Counted from the first letter of the stretch, positions 1-9,041 are shown. The stretch: DNA of 12,347 nt from an uncultured Saprospiraceae bacterium (GCA_937952155.1 CALFYH010000399.1:1-12347); one strand, 5' to 3'. Program-made: numbers and translations. The notes: a model not told the origin generated them from the letters alone.

Positions 1-1
1 T

Positions 2-436
2 GGACAAACTTCTCAAGCTTGGAAATTTGGAGACGGAAGTAGTAGTTCGGAATTAAATCCAATACATGTTTATTCAGCTTCTGGCAATTATACAATCACA
101 CTGATCACTACCAATGGTTGTGGTAATGATACGATTGTTCAAACGGTTGCTATAATCATTTCAGCTACTGATAATTATAACGACAAAGTGGTTTTCAATC
201 TTGTTCCTAATCCAGCTTCTGATTTCATAAACATGGAGTTTGATGGATTCAAAACAGGCGAATTTAAAATTGCTGTTACAGACCTTTCAGGTCGCAAGTT
301 GATCGATCAGACTTTGTTTTTATCAGGAAAGCAAGTGCAAAATATGGAAATTTCAAATTTACAAGCAGGTGCCTACTTTGTAAAATTAAGTGGATCAGAC
401 ATCATTAAAACCAAAAAATTGATTGTAGTTAGATAA
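2..436 (+). CDS. C-terminal fragment of a secreted PKD-domain protein with a T9SS sorting domain
   Basis: The 5' end is cut by the window edge; reading in frame from base 2 gives 144 residues to a TAA stop. Residues 1 to about 47 look like the end of a PKD (Ig-like) domain: a W-x-F-G-D-G motif, then N-P-x-H-x-Y, then G-x-Y-T-x-T-L and N-x-C-G. Residues from about 63 to the end form a typical type A T9SS C-terminal sorting domain: NLVPNPASD near the start, a D-L-S-G-R-K strand in the middle, G-A-Y-F-V-K-L, and a terminal K-K-L-I-V-V-R strand. By family knowledge such proteins cross the outer membrane through the type IX system and are anchored or released at the cell surface after the domain is cleaved. 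The catalytic or binding part lies upstream of the window, so the actual function is unknown. It is followed directly by an intrinsic terminator, so it ends its transcription unit. Confidence 0.88.
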   Translation, partial: GQTSQAWKFGDGSSSSELNPIHVYSASGNYTITLITTNGCGNDTIVQTVAIIISATDNYNDKVVFNLVPNPASDFINMEFDGFKTGEFKIAVTDLSGRKLIDQTLFLSGKQVQNMEISNLQAGAYFVKLSGSDIIKTKKLIVVR

Positions 437-452
437 TTACTGATTTTATAGG

Positions 453-505
453 AAAAGTGACTCAATATTAAGACCTTTGTGTTTGATATTGAGTTTCTTT
501 TTTTT
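453..505 (+). terminator. Intrinsic terminator downstream of the T9SS-domain gene
   Basis: A perfect 9-bp inverted repeat, ACTCAATAT (460-468) against ATATTGAGT (486-494), can be extended outward by AAAAG (453-457) pairing with CTTTT (497-501) across two weak or mismatched positions. Eight uninterrupted T residues follow (498-505). This is the A-tract, stem, U-tract form of a Rho-independent terminator, though the stem is poor in GC. It lies 17 nt after the upstream stop codon, where a terminator is expected. The 17-nt loop also contains a sequence resembling a Bacteroidota -7 promoter element. Confidence 0.7.
472..480 (+). promoter_or_regulatory. Weak candidate -7 element for rpe, inside the terminator loop
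   Basis: GACCTTTGT matches the Bacteroidota -7 consensus TAnnTTTG except at its first base. It would start transcription about 35 nt before the rpe ATG. No TTG element is visible at the right distance upstream, so the match is weak. It is listed because it is the best promoter-like sequence between the upstream gene and rpe. Confidence 0.3.
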
Positions 506-520
506 ATACATATACTGAAA

Positions 521-1195
521 ATGGCAAAACATCTGATAGCACCATCTATACTCGCTGCGGATTTTGGTAATCTACAACGAGATGTAGAAATGATAAATGG
601 TACGGAAGCGGATTGGTTCCATATTGATATTATGGACGGAATGTTTGTGCCTAATATATCATTTGGACCTGAAATAGTGAACGTAATAAAGAAATCTTCC
701 AAATTACCCTTGGATGTGCACCTTATGATAGAAAAGCCAGAAAGATATATCGAACAATACAGAAAAGCAGGTGCTAACAATATTAGCATACATATCGAGG
801 CATGTCCTCATCTTCACCGCACGATCCAACAGATAAAAGCGACTGGCGCAAAAGCTGGTGTTGCGATAAATCCACATACCTCAGTAGATTTGCTTCAAGA
901 TATCATTGGTGATTTGGATTTGGTGATATTAATGAGCGTAAATCCTGGTTTTGGCGGTCAAAAATTCATTTATCAAACACTGAAAAAAATTGAAAAATTG
1001 AAGGAAATGATTATTGTTGAAAATACATCTACATTGATCGAAATCGATGGCGGTGTTGGTCTTCAAAACGCAGAATCAATACTAAATGCTGGCGCCGATG
1101 TTTTGGTTGCTGGTAACAGTGTTTTTGGTGCAGAAAATCCGACTTTGGCAGTTTATGCGCTGAAAAATCTAGGAATTAAAGGCTTATATGCCTAA
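521..1195 (+). CDS. rpe: Ribulose-phosphate 3-epimerase
   Basis: This cytoplasmic enzyme interconverts D-ribulose 5-phosphate and D-xylulose 5-phosphate in the pentose phosphate pathway. The 224-residue product has the family's usual length and a complete (beta/alpha)8 barrel. Recognisable motifs are APSILAADF at the N-terminus, H34-x-D36-x-M-D-G with F-V-P-N-I-S-F-G, D-V-H67-L-M-I, V-N-P-G-F-G-G-Q (residues 140-147), E-I-D176-G-G and G-A-D-V-L-V-A-G-N-S-V-F. H34, D36, H67 and D176 correspond to the metal ligands and catalytic acid/base residues of the family. The frame is open to 479, but I chose the ATG at 521 because the conserved MAKHLIAPSIL start lies there and the upstream codons fall inside a terminator hairpin. 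No Shine-Dalgarno sequence is evident, as is usual in Bacteroidota. The neighbouring genes are not pathway partners. Confidence 0.96.
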   Translation: MAKHLIAPSILAADFGNLQRDVEMINGTEADWFHIDIMDGMFVPNISFGPEIVNVIKKSSKLPLDVHLMIEKPERYIEQYRKAGANNISIHIEACPHLHRTIQQIKATGAKAGVAINPHTSVDLLQDIIGDLDLVILMSVNPGFGGQKFIYQTLKKIEKLKEMIIVENTSTLIEIDGGVGLQNAESILNAGADVLVAGNSVFGAENPTLAVYALKNLGIKGLYA

Positions 1196-1287
1196 AAACC
1201 CATATTTTTCAAACCTATTTTCAGAACTAAACTTCTTATCATACTAATTCCCCAACTAAGTACGTTAAAATTTACTTAATTTTTTTG

Positions 1288-3816
1288 ATGATGGTAAAAT
1301 ATATTCACACTTTACTTTTTATAGCATTTTCAAGTTTTGTTTTCAGCCAAAACGCTGTGGTATTTGGTTTGGTCAAAGACATTGATACAAATGAAGGTGT
1401 GGATTTTGTTACGGTCTATATTGAAGGATCTGCCAATGCTACAGAATCTGACGAATTTGGTCAATATAAACTCAAAGTTGAAGAAAATAAAAAACTTGTA
1501 CTTCGATTTTCAAGACTTGGATATTCAGATATTTCCGTCAATGTGGAACCAATGAAAGATGGACAAAAAAGGAATATCAATGTGAAAATGGTTCCAAAAT
1601 CTTCTGACCTTGAAATTACAGTTCGCGCTGGGAAAATAGAAGATGTCGGTATGGTGAGAGAAGAAGTTACCGAATTGAAAATTCTTCCTACAGCTTCAGG
1701 AAATTTTGAAAGTGTACTGCCGCATATAGCTCTAGGTGTCAATGCTGGTTCTGGCGGTGAACTTACATCACAATACAATGTCCGTGGTGGCAATTATGAC
1801 GAAAACCTGATTTATGTGAATGATTTTGAAATCTTTAGACCACAGTTGATCAGAAGCGGTCAGCAGGAAGGCTTGAGTTTTCCTAATATTGACATGATTC
1901 GAGATCTGGAATTTTCGTCAGGCGGATTTGAAAGTAAATATGGTGATAAAATGTCATCAGTACTTGATATCAGATATAAGAGACCCGAAGACTTTAGAGC
2001 AAGTGTGACAGGTAGTCTTTTGGGTGCATCAGCGCATATAGAAGGCAGCAAAAGATTAGGTCTGAATGCGTACAATAAATTCAGATATCTTGTCGGTGCA
2101 AGGTACAAAACCAATGCCTATTTATTGGGTAGCTCCAATATTACAGGCGAATATGTGCCTACTTTTACTGACATACAGGCCTATCTGAGCTATGATTTGA
2201 CCAAAGAATTGCAAATTGGATTTATTTCCAATTATAACTCAAGTAGCTACAATTTTAAGCCTACATCTGGAAAAAGTAAAAAGGGTACTATTGATTTTCA
2301 ATTAGAACTAAATACCTTATTTGAAGGTCAAGAACGTGATGATTTTAAGTATGCAATGGGTGGCTTGTCATTGACCTATGTTCCTGATCGCAAGAAAAAT
2401 CCTTTGTATATGAAGCTTCTTTCCTCGATTTATGGAGCTACAGAAGAGGAAAAGTTTGACATACTAGGATATTACAGACTTTCGCAAATAGAAACAGCCT
2501 TGGGTGACAATACGGGTGAAGAGATTGCTGTCCTTGGTACAGGGACTCAACATACATATACTAGAAATTACCTGTACAATGCTATCAAAAATATAGAATA
2601 CAAAGGTGGATGGGAGATACAATCTGAAGATGAAAGTAAATTGATCAAAAATCATTTTTTCCAATGGGGAATAAAGTACCAATCCGAAGAATTTGATGAT
2701 AAATTGAATGAATGGGAACGATTGGACTCTGCTGGTTATTCATTGCCAGATGCATCAAATGAAATTTTGCTTTCGAAGGTACTCAAATCACAAAATCTGA
2801 TTACCAATGACAGGATAACCAGTTTTCTACAGGATGCTTTATCATTCGGTAACGACAGACATGAAATGAAAGTTACCCTTGGATTGAGATCTACATATCG
2901 GTCTATGAGTGATGAATTTCTGTTAAGTCCAAGAGTCCAGCTTTACTATAAACCATTAATGTGGAAAAGTGATATCTCATTCAAAATTGCAGGAGGAATT
3001 TATAATCAAGCGCCACTATACCGTGAATTGCGGCGACCAGATGGTAGCATAAACACTCAGCTTAAGTCCCAAAAATCAACTCAGGTAGTAGCGGGATTGT
3101 CTTATGATTTTACTTGGGAAAAGATCAGCAACAGACCATTTAGGATAATATCTGAGATCTATTATAAAAAACTGGAAGATATGGTCTCCTATGAAGTGGA
3201 TAATGTTAGGATCCGATATGCTGGTGAGAACAATTCCACAGGTTATATTATGGGTTGGGATTTTAGAATCAATGGAGAATTTGTCCCTGGTGCTGAGTCT
3301 TGGATAAATTTATCTTTTTTGAGTGCCAGAGAAGCCCTGAATGGAGTCAATCATCTTAGATATGAAAAAATTGACAGTGTAAATCAGCAAGTTATAGTGA
3401 GTACCGTACCTAGACCTACTGATCAGTTGATGACGCTCAATATGTTTTTTCAGGATTATCTACCAAAAAACGAAAATGTAAAAGTTAATTTGAATTTTTC
3501 TATTGGAACTGGCTTGCCGTATGGCCCTAGGGAAAACAACATAGAATTTAGAAATTTTTTCAGACTCAAACCGTATCATAGAATTGATGTAGGATTTTCA
3601 TTTCAACTTTGGAAAAGTGAATGGAAAAAACGTAAACCGAAACATTTTCTTAGGTTTGCCCAAAATAGTTGGCTGAGTATAGAAGCATTTAATCTTCTTA
3701 ATATCAAAAATCAAGCATCGGTAAATTGGATTAAGACATTAACAAATGAAGAGTATGCCTTGCCTAATAATCTAACGGGTCGAAGGATAAATGCGCGGTT
3801 TAGGATTGATTTTTAA
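1288..3816 (+). CDS. TonB-dependent outer-membrane receptor with N-terminal carboxypeptidase-regulatory-like domain
   Basis: This 842-residue protein is predicted to be a gated outer-membrane beta-barrel that imports a ligand using TonB/ExbBD energy. In order: a signal peptide (hydrophobic core LLFIAFSSFVF, cleavage near the following S-Q), a CarboxypepD_reg-like beta-sandwich (about 22-105, with V-x-G-x-V-x-D and F-G-Q-Y-x-L), a plug domain (about 125-225, including Y-N-V-R-G-G-N-Y-D-E-N, Y-V-N-D-F-E and G-G-F-E-S-K-Y-G-D), and a barrel running to the C-terminal strand that ends R-F-R-I-D-F. The terminal phenylalanine is the usual beta-barrel assembly signal. There are tandem ATGs at 1288 and 1291, and either gives the same signal peptide. 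No SusD-like partner lies next to it and the length is below that of typical SusC proteins, so glycan uptake cannot be claimed; the substrate is unknown. A gap of 92 bp follows rpe, with no strong promoter or terminator. Confidence 0.92.
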   Translation: MMVKYIHTLLFIAFSSFVFSQNAVVFGLVKDIDTNEGVDFVTVYIEGSANATESDEFGQYKLKVEENKKLVLRFSRLGYSDISVNVEPMKDGQKRNINVKMVPKSSDLEITVRAGKIEDVGMVREEVTELKILPTASGNFESVLPHIALGVNAGSGGELTSQYNVRGGNYDENLIYVNDFEIFRPQLIRSGQQEGLSFPNIDMIRDLEFSSGGFESKYGDKMSSVLDIRYKRPEDFRASVTGSLLGASAHIEGSKRLGLNAYNKFRYLVGARYKTNAYLLGSSNITGEYVPTFTDIQAYLSYDLTKELQIGFISNYNSSSYNFKPTSGKSKKGTIDFQLELNTLFEGQERDDFKYAMGGLSLTYVPDRKKNPLYMKLLSSIYGATEEEKFDILGYYRLSQIETALGDNTGEEIAVLGTGTQHTYTRNYLYNAIKNIEYKGGWEIQSEDESKLIKNHFFQWGIKYQSEEFDDKLNEWERLDSAGYSLPDASNEILLSKVLKSQNLITNDRITSFLQDALSFGNDRHEMKVTLGLRSTYRSMSDEFLLSPRVQLYYKPLMWKSDISFKIAGGIYNQAPLYRELRRPDGSINTQLKSQKSTQVVAGLSYDFTWEKISNRPFRIISEIYYKKLEDMVSYEVDNVRIRYAGENNSTGYIMGWDFRINGEFVPGAESWINLSFLSAREALNGVNHLRYEKIDSVNQQVIVSTVPRPTDQLMTLNMFFQDYLPKNENVKVNLNFSIGTGLPYGPRENNIEFRNFFRLKPYHRIDVGFSFQLWKSEWKKRKPKHFLRFAQNSWLSIEAFNLLNIKNQASVNWIKTLTNEEYALPNNLTGRRINARFRIDF

Positions 3817-3848
3817 TATCAAAAAAGTGTTGAATTGCAAAATATTTG

Positions 3849-3879
3849 TTGCCCTTTCTGAAAATAACTGTAAATTTGC
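3849..3879 (+). promoter_or_regulatory. Bacteroidota-type promoter for the Asp-box/CUB protein
   Basis: TTG at 3849-3851 is followed after 19 nt by TAAATTTGC at 3871-3879, an exact match to the Bacteroidota sigma-A consensus (TTG, 17-23 nt, TAnnTTTG). Transcription would begin near 3885, about 15 nt before the ATG at 3900. It shows that the downstream gene can be transcribed independently of the receptor gene, and that the longer reading frame opening at 3846 is not the real start. Confidence 0.72.
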
Positions 3880-3899
3880 TTTATCAATACAATTATTTT

Positions 3900-6800
3900 A
3901 TGAGGCATCTGTTAGCTAAGGTTTTTCTTTCATTCATTTGTATAATTTTTAGTTTCGGATTTTTATATGGTCAGCCTTGGCTATCTGATCCTGATAAAAA
4001 AGACATTAATTTTTTTGAAATCCAAAAGCAATTTAATGCATATTGGATGGGCAAAGAAGTACCGCGTAGCTCAGGTTACAAACCTTTTAAAAGATGGGAA
4101 TGGTATTGGGAGAATCGTGTTTTGCCTGATGGCAGTTTTCCACAAGCGGGATTTGTGCATAATGAATTTGAAAAGTATTTAGAAAAACATCAAGGTAGAA
4201 ATAATGGACAACGTACTGTTTATCCTTGGCTTAGCCTTGGGCCATCCACAGATAATGGTGGCTATGCGGGACATGGGCGAATAAATTCTATTGGATTTCA
4301 TCCCACAGATAATAATAAAATATATGTAGGCACCGCAGGTGGCGGATTTTGGATCAGTGAAGATGGAGGCAACACATGGATGACTACCACAGACGATTTA
4401 GGAGCACTCGGCGTATCTGGTATAGCCGTAGATCCAGTCAATCCATTGAATATCTATATTGCTACTGGCGATGGTGATGCAGCGGATAATTATTCAATTG
4501 GCGTGTACAAATCCACGGATGGCGGACTTACTTTTGCACCGACTGGATTGAATTGGAGTACAAGTGGTTATAACGTAATAAGACGGATTATCTTCGATCC
4601 GAGCAATGCCAATACCTTATTTGTTGCTACAAATTCGGGAATCTATAAAACCATAGATGCTGGAACTACTTGGAATTTGAAGCAATCTGGTAATTTTTAT
4701 GATATAGAAGCCAACCCAAACAGTGCATCGAATACATTCTTTGCATCGAAGTCTAATAGCATCTTAAGGTCAACTAATAACGGCGAAAATTGGTCGACTG
4801 CATATTCGATTTCTGGAAGTAATCGGGTGTCTATTGCAGTTACACCAGCTGATACCAGTTATATTTATGCACTTAGTTCCAATTCATCAAATAATGGGTT
4901 TAAGGGCCTGTATCGGTCAACAAATGGTGGCCAAAATTTTACTTTGAGATCATCAACACCAAATATTTTAGGTTGGGATGAAGCTGGTGGTGATACTGGA
5001 GGCCAAGGTTGGTATGATTTGGCCTTAGTTGCAGATCCAGCTACCGCATCGACAATATATATTGGCGGCGTAAATACTTGGAAGTCTACTAATGGTGGTA
5101 CTACTTGGACATTGAAGTCACATTGGTCAGGCGCTTCTGTAGGAGATACAGTTCACGCGGACAAACATGTTTTGGAATTTCAAGGTACTAATCTTTGGGA
5201 GGGAAATGATGGTGGCGTTTATATTTCTTCAAATGGTGGCAATACTTGGGTCAGCAAAACAAATGGGATTGTTCATTCTCAAATGTATCGATTAGGAGTC
5301 TCACAATCAGACGGAAAAGTTATTACTGGACTTCAAGACAATGGAACAAAATTATTAAACACATCTGGATGGTCTGATTTTTTGGGTGGCGATGGCATGG
5401 AATGCATCATACATGAGAACAACAATAAAATAAATTTTGGCTCTTATTATAATGGTGATATTTCAAGGACAACTAATGGTGGATCATCGTTTGGCTCGAT
5501 AAATGACCATATAACGGAAACAGTATCTGGAGCTTGGGTCACACCATATATCTTGGATCCATCCAACAACAATACTGCTTTTATTGGATTTGATAATGTA
5601 TTCCGATCACTAGATAGAGGCGATAATTGGACTAAACTCAGCAATTTTTCTATAGATAAACTGACTTATCTTGCTGTAGCACCTTCCAATCCTGCGGTCA
5701 TAGTAACTGGAAATGCAGGTAATATGCGCCGTACCATAAATAGTGGGACGAACTGGACAACAATTTCTTTACCAAGTACAAATGTCACCAGTGTATTTAT
5801 TGATTATACAAATGCAGATATTATTTATGCTACTATGAGTAATTATAGTGCTGGTAATAAAGTGTTTAAAAGTATAAATGGTGGTGCTTCTTGGACAAAC
5901 ATAAGCGGTACTTTGCCTAATATTCCAGTCAATTGTATCACAGGTGTGAAAGGTATGCCGAATGCATTGTATATTGGAATGGATGTTGGCGTTTATCGAT
6001 ATGACGTATCTACTTCTGATTGGGTATTATTTAACGAAGATTTGCCCAATGTGGAAATTACTGAATTAGAAATTAATTATACTGAAAATAAATTGTACGC
6101 AGCTACATATGGCCGAGGACTCTGGTCATGTGATCTATTTGAAACTTTGCCTACTTGCTTACAACCTCAGAATTTATCCGTTTCTGACATTCAGGATAAT
6201 GAGATTTCAGTTAACTGGTCAGCTCCTAGCATTCCGCCTTCAAATGGGTATCAATTTGCCATCGTCCAAGGATTCGGATCGCCGCAATCATGGCAATCTA
6301 CTACAAGTTTGTTTGCGACATTTACTAATCTTTCGCCAGGTATCATGTACATAGTTTATGTGAGGTCTGTATGCGGTAGTAATTATTCAAATTCTATTTC
6401 CTTAGGCCCTATATATACAAATCCTGCATGTAGTGCCACAATATATGATACTGGAGGATCATCGAGTGCTTACAAAAATGGAGAAGACTTATATTGGCAA
6501 ATATGTGGCCCATCTGATTGTTATAAAATGAAAATAGATTTTACAGTCTTTGATTTGGAGACCAATTGGGATGCACTCTATATTCACAATGGTGATAATA
6601 TTTCAGCACCAATATTTTCAAGTGGTCTTCCCAGTAATTATGCAGGATTTCCTGCTGGCGGATATACAGGCGATGGTCTTCCAGGGAGTTTTACGAGCAC
6701 GCATAGTTCTGGATGTTTGACATTGCGATTTTTATCAGATCAATATACCAGAAATGCTGGCTGGCAAGCTCAGGTTACATGCATTAGACGCGATCCATTG

Positions 6801-7223
6801 GTAACCAATACAGGCAATGCTGGAATGGGAACTTTGCGATATGCAATAGATTGTATTGTTTCAAATGACTCTGTGACAGTCGCTCCTTCAATTATTGGTC
6901 AGCAAATTTTATTGACAGATAGCACAATTCATATCAATAAAAATGTAAATATTGTACAAGCCAATACAAGTTCAACTTATTCGGTATCTGCAAATGGGTT
7001 TTATCCGATATTTACCATCAATCCTGGAAATTCACTAAATTTAAAGTATGTTCACCTTTTACCAGACAGCGGTTTGTGGGGTAGAGCAGCATTGAATCAA
7101 GGGGCATTAACCCTTGACAATGTTCATATTATAGAAAGTGGCACAAATTTGGGTGCAGGATCAACCATTCAAAACCAAGGTCAAATGACTATAAAGGGAA
7201 ATACAGCAATCATTAGGCAATAA
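3900..7223 (+). CDS. Large secreted Asp-box (BNR/sortilin-like) propeller protein with Fn3, CUB and C-terminal beta-helix-like domains
   Basis: The product is 1107 residues long. The ATG at 3900 gives a clean signal peptide (MRHLLAKVFLSFICIIFSFG, then F-L-Y-G-Q); the earlier in-frame start at 3846 would bury it and lies within the promoter. About residues 100-745 form one or more beta-propellers, with at least eleven Asp-box repeats of the type S-x-D/N-x-G-x-x-W/F (for example SEDGGNTW, STDGGLTF, STNGGTTW, SLDRGDNW, SINGGASW). An Fn3 domain follows (about 752-835, P-x-N-L-S-V-S-D to Y-V-R-S-V-C), then a CUB-like domain (about 843-960) with paired cysteines and W-D-A-L-Y-I-H-N-G. The last 130 residues begin with a G-T-L-R-Y-A-I-D-C motif and look like a right-handed beta-helix with repeated T-I/L-x-N/D strands. 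No catalytic motif is recognised. Asp-box propellers occur in sialidases, sortilin-like receptors and adhesive proteins; a surface or extracellular binding role is inference. No T9SS sorting domain is visible. Confidence 0.88.
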   Translation: MRHLLAKVFLSFICIIFSFGFLYGQPWLSDPDKKDINFFEIQKQFNAYWMGKEVPRSSGYKPFKRWEWYWENRVLPDGSFPQAGFVHNEFEKYLEKHQGRNNGQRTVYPWLSLGPSTDNGGYAGHGRINSIGFHPTDNNKIYVGTAGGGFWISEDGGNTWMTTTDDLGALGVSGIAVDPVNPLNIYIATGDGDAADNYSIGVYKSTDGGLTFAPTGLNWSTSGYNVIRRIIFDPSNANTLFVATNSGIYKTIDAGTTWNLKQSGNFYDIEANPNSASNTFFASKSNSILRSTNNGENWSTAYSISGSNRVSIAVTPADTSYIYALSSNSSNNGFKGLYRSTNGGQNFTLRSSTPNILGWDEAGGDTGGQGWYDLALVADPATASTIYIGGVNTWKSTNGGTTWTLKSHWSGASVGDTVHADKHVLEFQGTNLWEGNDGGVYISSNGGNTWVSKTNGIVHSQMYRLGVSQSDGKVITGLQDNGTKLLNTSGWSDFLGGDGMECIIHENNNKINFGSYYNGDISRTTNGGSSFGSINDHITETVSGAWVTPYILDPSNNNTAFIGFDNVFRSLDRGDNWTKLSNFSIDKLTYLAVAPSNPAVIVTGNAGNMRRTINSGTNWTTISLPSTNVTSVFIDYTNADIIYATMSNYSAGNKVFKSINGGASWTNISGTLPNIPVNCITGVKGMPNALYIGMDVGVYRYDVSTSDWVLFNEDLPNVEITELEINYTENKLYAATYGRGLWSCDLFETLPTCLQPQNLSVSDIQDNEISVNWSAPSIPPSNGYQFAIVQGFGSPQSWQSTTSLFATFTNLSPGIMYIVYVRSVCGSNYSNSISLGPIYTNPACSATIYDTGGSSSAYKNGEDLYWQICGPSDCYKMKIDFTVFDLETNWDALYIHNGDNISAPIFSSGLPSNYAGFPAGGYTGDGLPGSFTSTHSSGCLTLRFLSDQYTRNAGWQAQVTCIRRDPLVTNTGNAGMGTLRYAIDCIVSNDSVTVAPSIIGQQILLTDSTIHINKNVNIVQANTSSTYSVSANGFYPIFTINPGNSLNLKYVHLLPDSGLWGRAALNQGALTLDNVHIIESGTNLGAGSTIQNQGQMTIKGNTAIIRQ

Positions 7224-7246
7224 ATAGTACATTTTTCCGAAGCTGT

Positions 7247-8866
7247 TTAATAAAAGCGGAACTCTTCTGCATCAAACATTCCCAAATCACTGATCTTAAT
7301 TTTTGGGATTACCAGCAATGCCATAAAGGATAAGGTCATAAACGGTGCGTGTAATGCACAACCTCGATATTTTACGAAAGAAGATATTTCGGTATAAGCA
7401 TTGCCTATTTCCACTGCAGACAAATCACTCATCAGTCCAGCTATAGGAAGCGCTATATGTTTGCTTTCAGTGTTGCTAACTGCTGATAATCCTCCTTTAG
7501 ATTTTACCAATAGGTTTATAGCTTTTGCCAGCAAGTCATCTTCATCACCTACCGCAATAATATTGTGTGAATCATGTGCTACAGTAGAAGCAATGGCGCA
7601 AGATTTTAATCCAAAATTTTTTATAAAGCCAATAGCAGGTTTGCTTGGTTGATAGCGATTGATTACCACTATTTTTAAAATATCATGGTCAGAATCTATC
7701 ATTTTATTTCTGTCAGAAACAGGTAGAAAAGTCATCAGTTTCTCTGTGATAAGCGATCCGTCAATGGCACAAATTACAGGTGTCAACTCGCCATCATCCG
7801 AGACTTTTAATGTTTCTGATGATACTTCTAGCGTGTTAAACTGGTTAATTATAGGTTGTGGTTTTGAATGAATTTTATTTGGTGTGTCATTTTCAAATAC
7901 GATTTCTCCATTTATGACCGTTTGTTTGATTTGCCATGATTGAAGATCTTGAACTACAATAAAATCGGCAGCATCTCCAGTATTCAACGTACCAACAGGC
8001 AATTTGTAATGATTCACAGCATTTAGACATGCTATTTTCAGGACATCAAATAAATCATAGCCCAAAGCCAAAGACCGTGCGACCAGTAAATTTATATGCC
8101 CAATAAGTAAATCATCAGGATGTTTGTCATCGCTACAAAACATGACCATTTCTGGATGTGTAGCTATCAACGGATGCAATGCATCAAAATTTTTGGCTGC
8201 TGATCCTTCGCGGATGATTATCTTCATGCCATATTTTAGCTTATCTAATGCTTCTTCAAGCGTGGCACACTCGTGATCCGTGCTAATCCCATGTTCTATA
8301 TATTTTCTCGCATTATCACCTCTTAGTCCTGGTGCATGCCCATCTACAGGTTTGCCGTATTTATGCGCTGAAGCTATCTTTGCAAGGATCTCTGGATCAT
8401 TGGCCAAGACACCGGGATAATTCATCATTTCTGACAGATACCAGATGTCAGTGGATTGCATCAACTCTTCAATATCCGATGGTCCAATCGTGGCACCTGC
8501 ATTTTCAAAAGCGGTGGCGGGAACACATGATGGTGCACCGAAGTGAAATTTCAGCTTGGCATCTTTGGCATTTTCGATCATATATTGCACACCTTCCAGC
8601 CCACAAACATTGGCTATTTCATGAGGATCAGATACTGTAGCTATCGTGCCGTGTCCCAATGCCGTGCGTGCGAATTCATAAGGTGTTACCATCGAGCTTT
8701 CGATATGGATATGTGCATCTATGAAACCAGGCAAAATATATTGATCATCTACAGTTTCAGAAGGTAAAATTTCGCTTATTTTCCCATTTTCTACGACAAT
8801 TACACCTTTGAAAATGACTTTATTTATGATGTCAATGATTTGACCTGAAATAGTGTATGACGGCAT
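7247..8866 (-). CDS. ade: Adenine deaminase
   Basis: This enzyme hydrolyses adenine to hypoxanthine and ammonia in purine salvage and belongs to the metal-dependent amidohydrolase superfamily. The 539-residue product is close to the length of characterised Ade proteins. Motifs in order: P-G-F-I-D-A-H52-I-H54-I-E-S-S (metal-binding HxH), S-D80-P-H-E-I-A-N-V, G-H177-A-P-G-L, D-H198-E, S-D246-D-K-H-P-D-D-L, and in the C-terminal half A-H-D-S-H-N-I followed by S-F-M-A-L-L-V-I-P-K. The long C-terminal domain separates Ade from other amidohydrolases. The ATG at 8866 starts the protein at the expected place and no longer in-frame start fits better. It converges on the Asp-box protein gene with a 23-bp gap and is divergent from the membrane glycosyltransferase gene across about 190 bp of AT-rich DNA. 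I saw no riboswitch or clear promoter for it. Confidence 0.95.
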   Translation of the reverse strand: MPSYTISGQIIDIINKVIFKGVIVVENGKISEILPSETVDDQYILPGFIDAHIHIESSMVTPYEFARTALGHGTIATVSDPHEIANVCGLEGVQYMIENAKDAKLKFHFGAPSCVPATAFENAGATIGPSDIEELMQSTDIWYLSEMMNYPGVLANDPEILAKIASAHKYGKPVDGHAPGLRGDNARKYIEHGISTDHECATLEEALDKLKYGMKIIIREGSAAKNFDALHPLIATHPEMVMFCSDDKHPDDLLIGHINLLVARSLALGYDLFDVLKIACLNAVNHYKLPVGTLNTGDAADFIVVQDLQSWQIKQTVINGEIVFENDTPNKIHSKPQPIINQFNTLEVSSETLKVSDDGELTPVICAIDGSLITEKLMTFLPVSDRNKMIDSDHDILKIVVINRYQPSKPAIGFIKNFGLKSCAIASTVAHDSHNIIAVGDEDDLLAKAINLLVKSKGGLSAVSNTESKHIALPIAGLMSDLSAVEIGNAYTEISSFVKYRGCALHAPFMTLSFMALLVIPKIKISDLGMFDAEEFRFY

Positions 8867-9041
8867 TTTGATTTATTAATCATGTTGTGAAGTGCTAAGT
8901 TAGACATTTATATTGTTTAGTGATTTAATTTATGTTTATATTTGATTTTAATGCCCAATAAATTGGAATTATAATAGTTTTTTGATGGATTAATTTTAAA
9001 GTTTGTTAGTGGGATTTCCAACTGTGATTTGGTTTCATTTT

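Noticed and set aside
373..789. Minus-strand open frame over the end of the T9SS gene and the start of rpe
   Set aside because: It runs antisense through two well-supported genes and a terminator hairpin, and its product has no family features.
1261..1287. TACGTTA/TAATTTTTTTG as a promoter for the TonB-dependent receptor
   Set aside because: Neither matches TAnnTTTG, and the second abuts the start codon in a T-rich run.
7224..7246. Bidirectional terminator between the convergent Asp-box protein and ade genes
   Set aside because: The 23-bp gap holds a T-run but no convincing inverted repeat.
8332..8767. Plus-strand open frames opposite adenine deaminase
   Set aside because: They are antisense shadows of a complete, motif-rich ade gene and contain no recognisable domain.
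8894..8902. Minus-strand TAACTTAGC as an ade promoter element
   Set aside because: It has one mismatch in the core and no TTG element at the right distance, so it is too weak to call.
8955..8966. Short palindrome CCAAT-AA-ATTGG in the ade/glycosyltransferase intergenic region
   Set aside because: Five-base arms in very AT-rich DNA are likely by chance, and it has no clear placement relative to a promoter.
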